From positions 1 to 7,339 of the forward strand of contig CAMYJV010000153.1 of NCBI GenBank assembly GCA_947258805.1: DNA of 7,339 bases, read 5' to 3'. Below are positions 6,259 through 7,339 of the stretch, piece after piece. The stretch comes from an uncultured Gammaproteobacteria bacterium. GTDB taxonomy: Bacteria; Pseudomonadota; Gammaproteobacteria; GCA-2729495. Positions within the stretch are counted from its first letter, which is position 1, and the number at the start of each line of letters is the position of its first letter. The position numbers and the translations under genes are program-made. The notes below the pieces were generated by a model. It searched no databases. It saw nothing but the letters and a program-made list of their open reading frames with translations, and had not been told where the DNA came from.

Positions 6259-7339
6259 ATGGCCGACTTTGACGTAGTGATTGCCGGGGGCGGGCACAAC
6301 GGGCTTGCCGCCGGCGCGCTGCTGGCCAAGTACGGGCTGAGAGTGCTGGTTGCCGAACGCAATGAATACGTCGGCGGTGGCACCGTGACCCGCGAGGTGA
6401 CGTTGCCGGGCTTCAAGCACGACCTGTACGGGTCTTCGCACGTGTGGATTCACCTGAACCCGACCTTTGCCGAAGAGCTGATGCCGGAGCTGCCGGCCCA
6501 CGGCCTGAAGTACATCTGGTCCGACGACCACATCACCGGCCATCCGAACCGCTTTGAAGGGCAGGGCATCATCGTCTACAAGGATGTGGACAAGACCTGC
6601 GACAGCATTGCCGAGTATTCGAAGAAAGACGCCCGCCGCTACAAAGAAATCTACGCCGAGTTCGGTGAAATCCAGGACGGCGTGATCAAGGGCATGTTCT
6701 CGCCGCCGGCACCGCCGAGCTATATGTACCAGGCCATGGAGAACAGTCCCGAAGGCCTGAAGCGGTTGCGCGACTATCAGTTGAGTTCCAAAGCCTTCAC
6801 GCTGGAAAACTTCGAGAACCCCCACGTGCAGGCCTTCATTCTCGGCTGGGCCACCGCGCCGCAGACTCTGCCGGACCAGCTCGGGACCGCCGCGGGCTTC
6901 TACGTGATGATCCCCAGCATTCACTACTTCGGGCAGTCGATCCCGGAGGGCGGCAGCCAGATGCTGTCCATCGCCCTGCAGAGTTACCTGGAAAGCCTGG
7001 GCGGCAAGGTGCTGACTGGCGCGACGGTAGACGAGTTCATCGTGCGGGGCGGCGACTGCGTGGGCATCCGGCTCGCCGACGGTACGGAGATCGAGGCGGA
7101 CAAGGCGGTAATTACGTCCCTGGACCCGCAGCAGACCTTCCTGCGCTGCATGCAGCCCGAGCACCTCGATTCGGAATTTCTGACCATGGTTCGCAATTTT
7201 GCGTGGGGCAACGTGACCATTGCCCGCGTGCACTACGCGTTGAACGAGCCGCCGGAGTTCAGGAATGGTGCGGGGATGAGCCGCACGCCGTTCCAGCGCA
7301 TCTTTGGCACGGTGGCCGATATCGACAGGCAGTACCAGG
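6259..7339 (+). CDS. FAD-dependent oxidoreductase, phytoene-desaturase-like (C-terminus cut by window edge)
   Basis: 360 codons are present and the frame runs off the right end; relatives are about 500-550 residues, so roughly a third is missing. Seen: an N-terminal dinucleotide-binding fold with GGGHNG (10-15), the ribose-binding Glu34 in VLVAER and a following VGGG (39-42), then PGFKHDLYGSSHVW; later IPEGGSQMLSIALQSYL, a typical CrtI/PYROXD2-type segment near the second FAD-contacting region, and KAVITSLDPQQTF. No signal peptide or transmembrane segment appears in the visible part. The start at ATG 6259 has GGAG at 6247-6250, 8 nt upstream. It follows manD by 25 nt on the same strand, so it is probably in the manD operon. 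The family covers carotenoid desaturases and many uncharacterised oxidoreductases; no carotenoid genes are nearby and the substrate is unknown. An oxidation or reduction linked to sugar-acid use is inferred from context only. Confidence 0.85.
   Translation, partial: MADFDVVIAGGGHNGLAAGALLAKYGLRVLVAERNEYVGGGTVTREVTLPGFKHDLYGSSHVWIHLNPTFAEELMPELPAHGLKYIWSDDHITGHPNRFEGQGIIVYKDVDKTCDSIAEYSKKDARRYKEIYAEFGEIQDGVIKGMFSPPAPPSYMYQAMENSPEGLKRLRDYQLSSKAFTLENFENPHVQAFILGWATAPQTLPDQLGTAAGFYVMIPSIHYFGQSIPEGGSQMLSIALQSYLESLGGKVLTGATVDEFIVRGGDCVGIRLADGTEIEADKAVITSLDPQQTFLRCMQPEHLDSEFLTMVRNFAWGNVTIARVHYALNEPPEFRNGAGMSRTPFQRIFGTVADIDRQYQ

Noticed and set aside
4968..6416. Open frame of 482 codons on the minus strand
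   Set aside because: Antisense to manD and the start of the flavoprotein gene. Its length comes from GC-rich codon bias; no family features are visible.
5815..7233. Open frame of 472 codons on the minus strand
   Set aside because: Antisense across manD and the FAD oxidoreductase, both strongly supported on the plus strand.

Overview
The window is a GC-rich, tightly packed stretch of bacterial DNA. It looks like a proteobacterium: the mannonate dehydratase closely resembles, from memory, the Novosphingobium-type enzyme, and sigma-70-like promoters and Shine-Dalgarno sites are visible. I cannot place it to genus; an alpha- or gammaproteobacterium would both fit. No RNA genes, insertion sequences, CRISPR arrays or attachment sites were seen.

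Layout, left to right: (1) a ThDP-dependent, acetolactate-synthase-like enzyme on the minus strand, cut by the left edge (1-1394); (2) a divergent regulatory gap carrying a near-perfect 18-bp inverted repeat (1472-1489); (3) a short-chain dehydrogenase on the plus strand (1515-2381); (4) a 99-nt convergent gap with a small hairpin; (5) a minus-strand pair, KDPG aldolase (eda, 3238-3894) followed after 4 nt by an ABC ATPase of the polar amino-acid type (2481-3233); (6) divergently from eda, 2-keto-3-deoxygluconate kinase (kdgK, 3962-4915); (7) a promoter plus a second copy of the 18-bp element (4958-4975); (8) mannonate dehydratase (manD, 5025-6233) and, 25 nt later, an FAD-dependent phytoene-desaturase-like oxidoreductase cut by the right edge (6259-7339).

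The clear metabolic core is ManD -> KdgK -> Eda: D-mannonate (or a related aldonate) is dehydrated to 2-keto-3-deoxygluconate, phosphorylated to KDPG and cleaved to pyruvate and glyceraldehyde-3-phosphate. This is the lower hexuronate/aldonate route. No uronate isomerase or fructuronate reductase of the usual type is in view.

The most interesting point is regulatory. The same 18-bp AT-rich element (16/18 identical) sits at the divergent ThDP-enzyme/SDR promoter region and at the manD promoter, in positions suited to repression. This suggests that the ThDP enzyme, the SDR, ManD and the FAD oxidoreductase form one regulon, so the three poorly assigned enzymes may act on sugar acids or their keto products. 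That functional link is inference.
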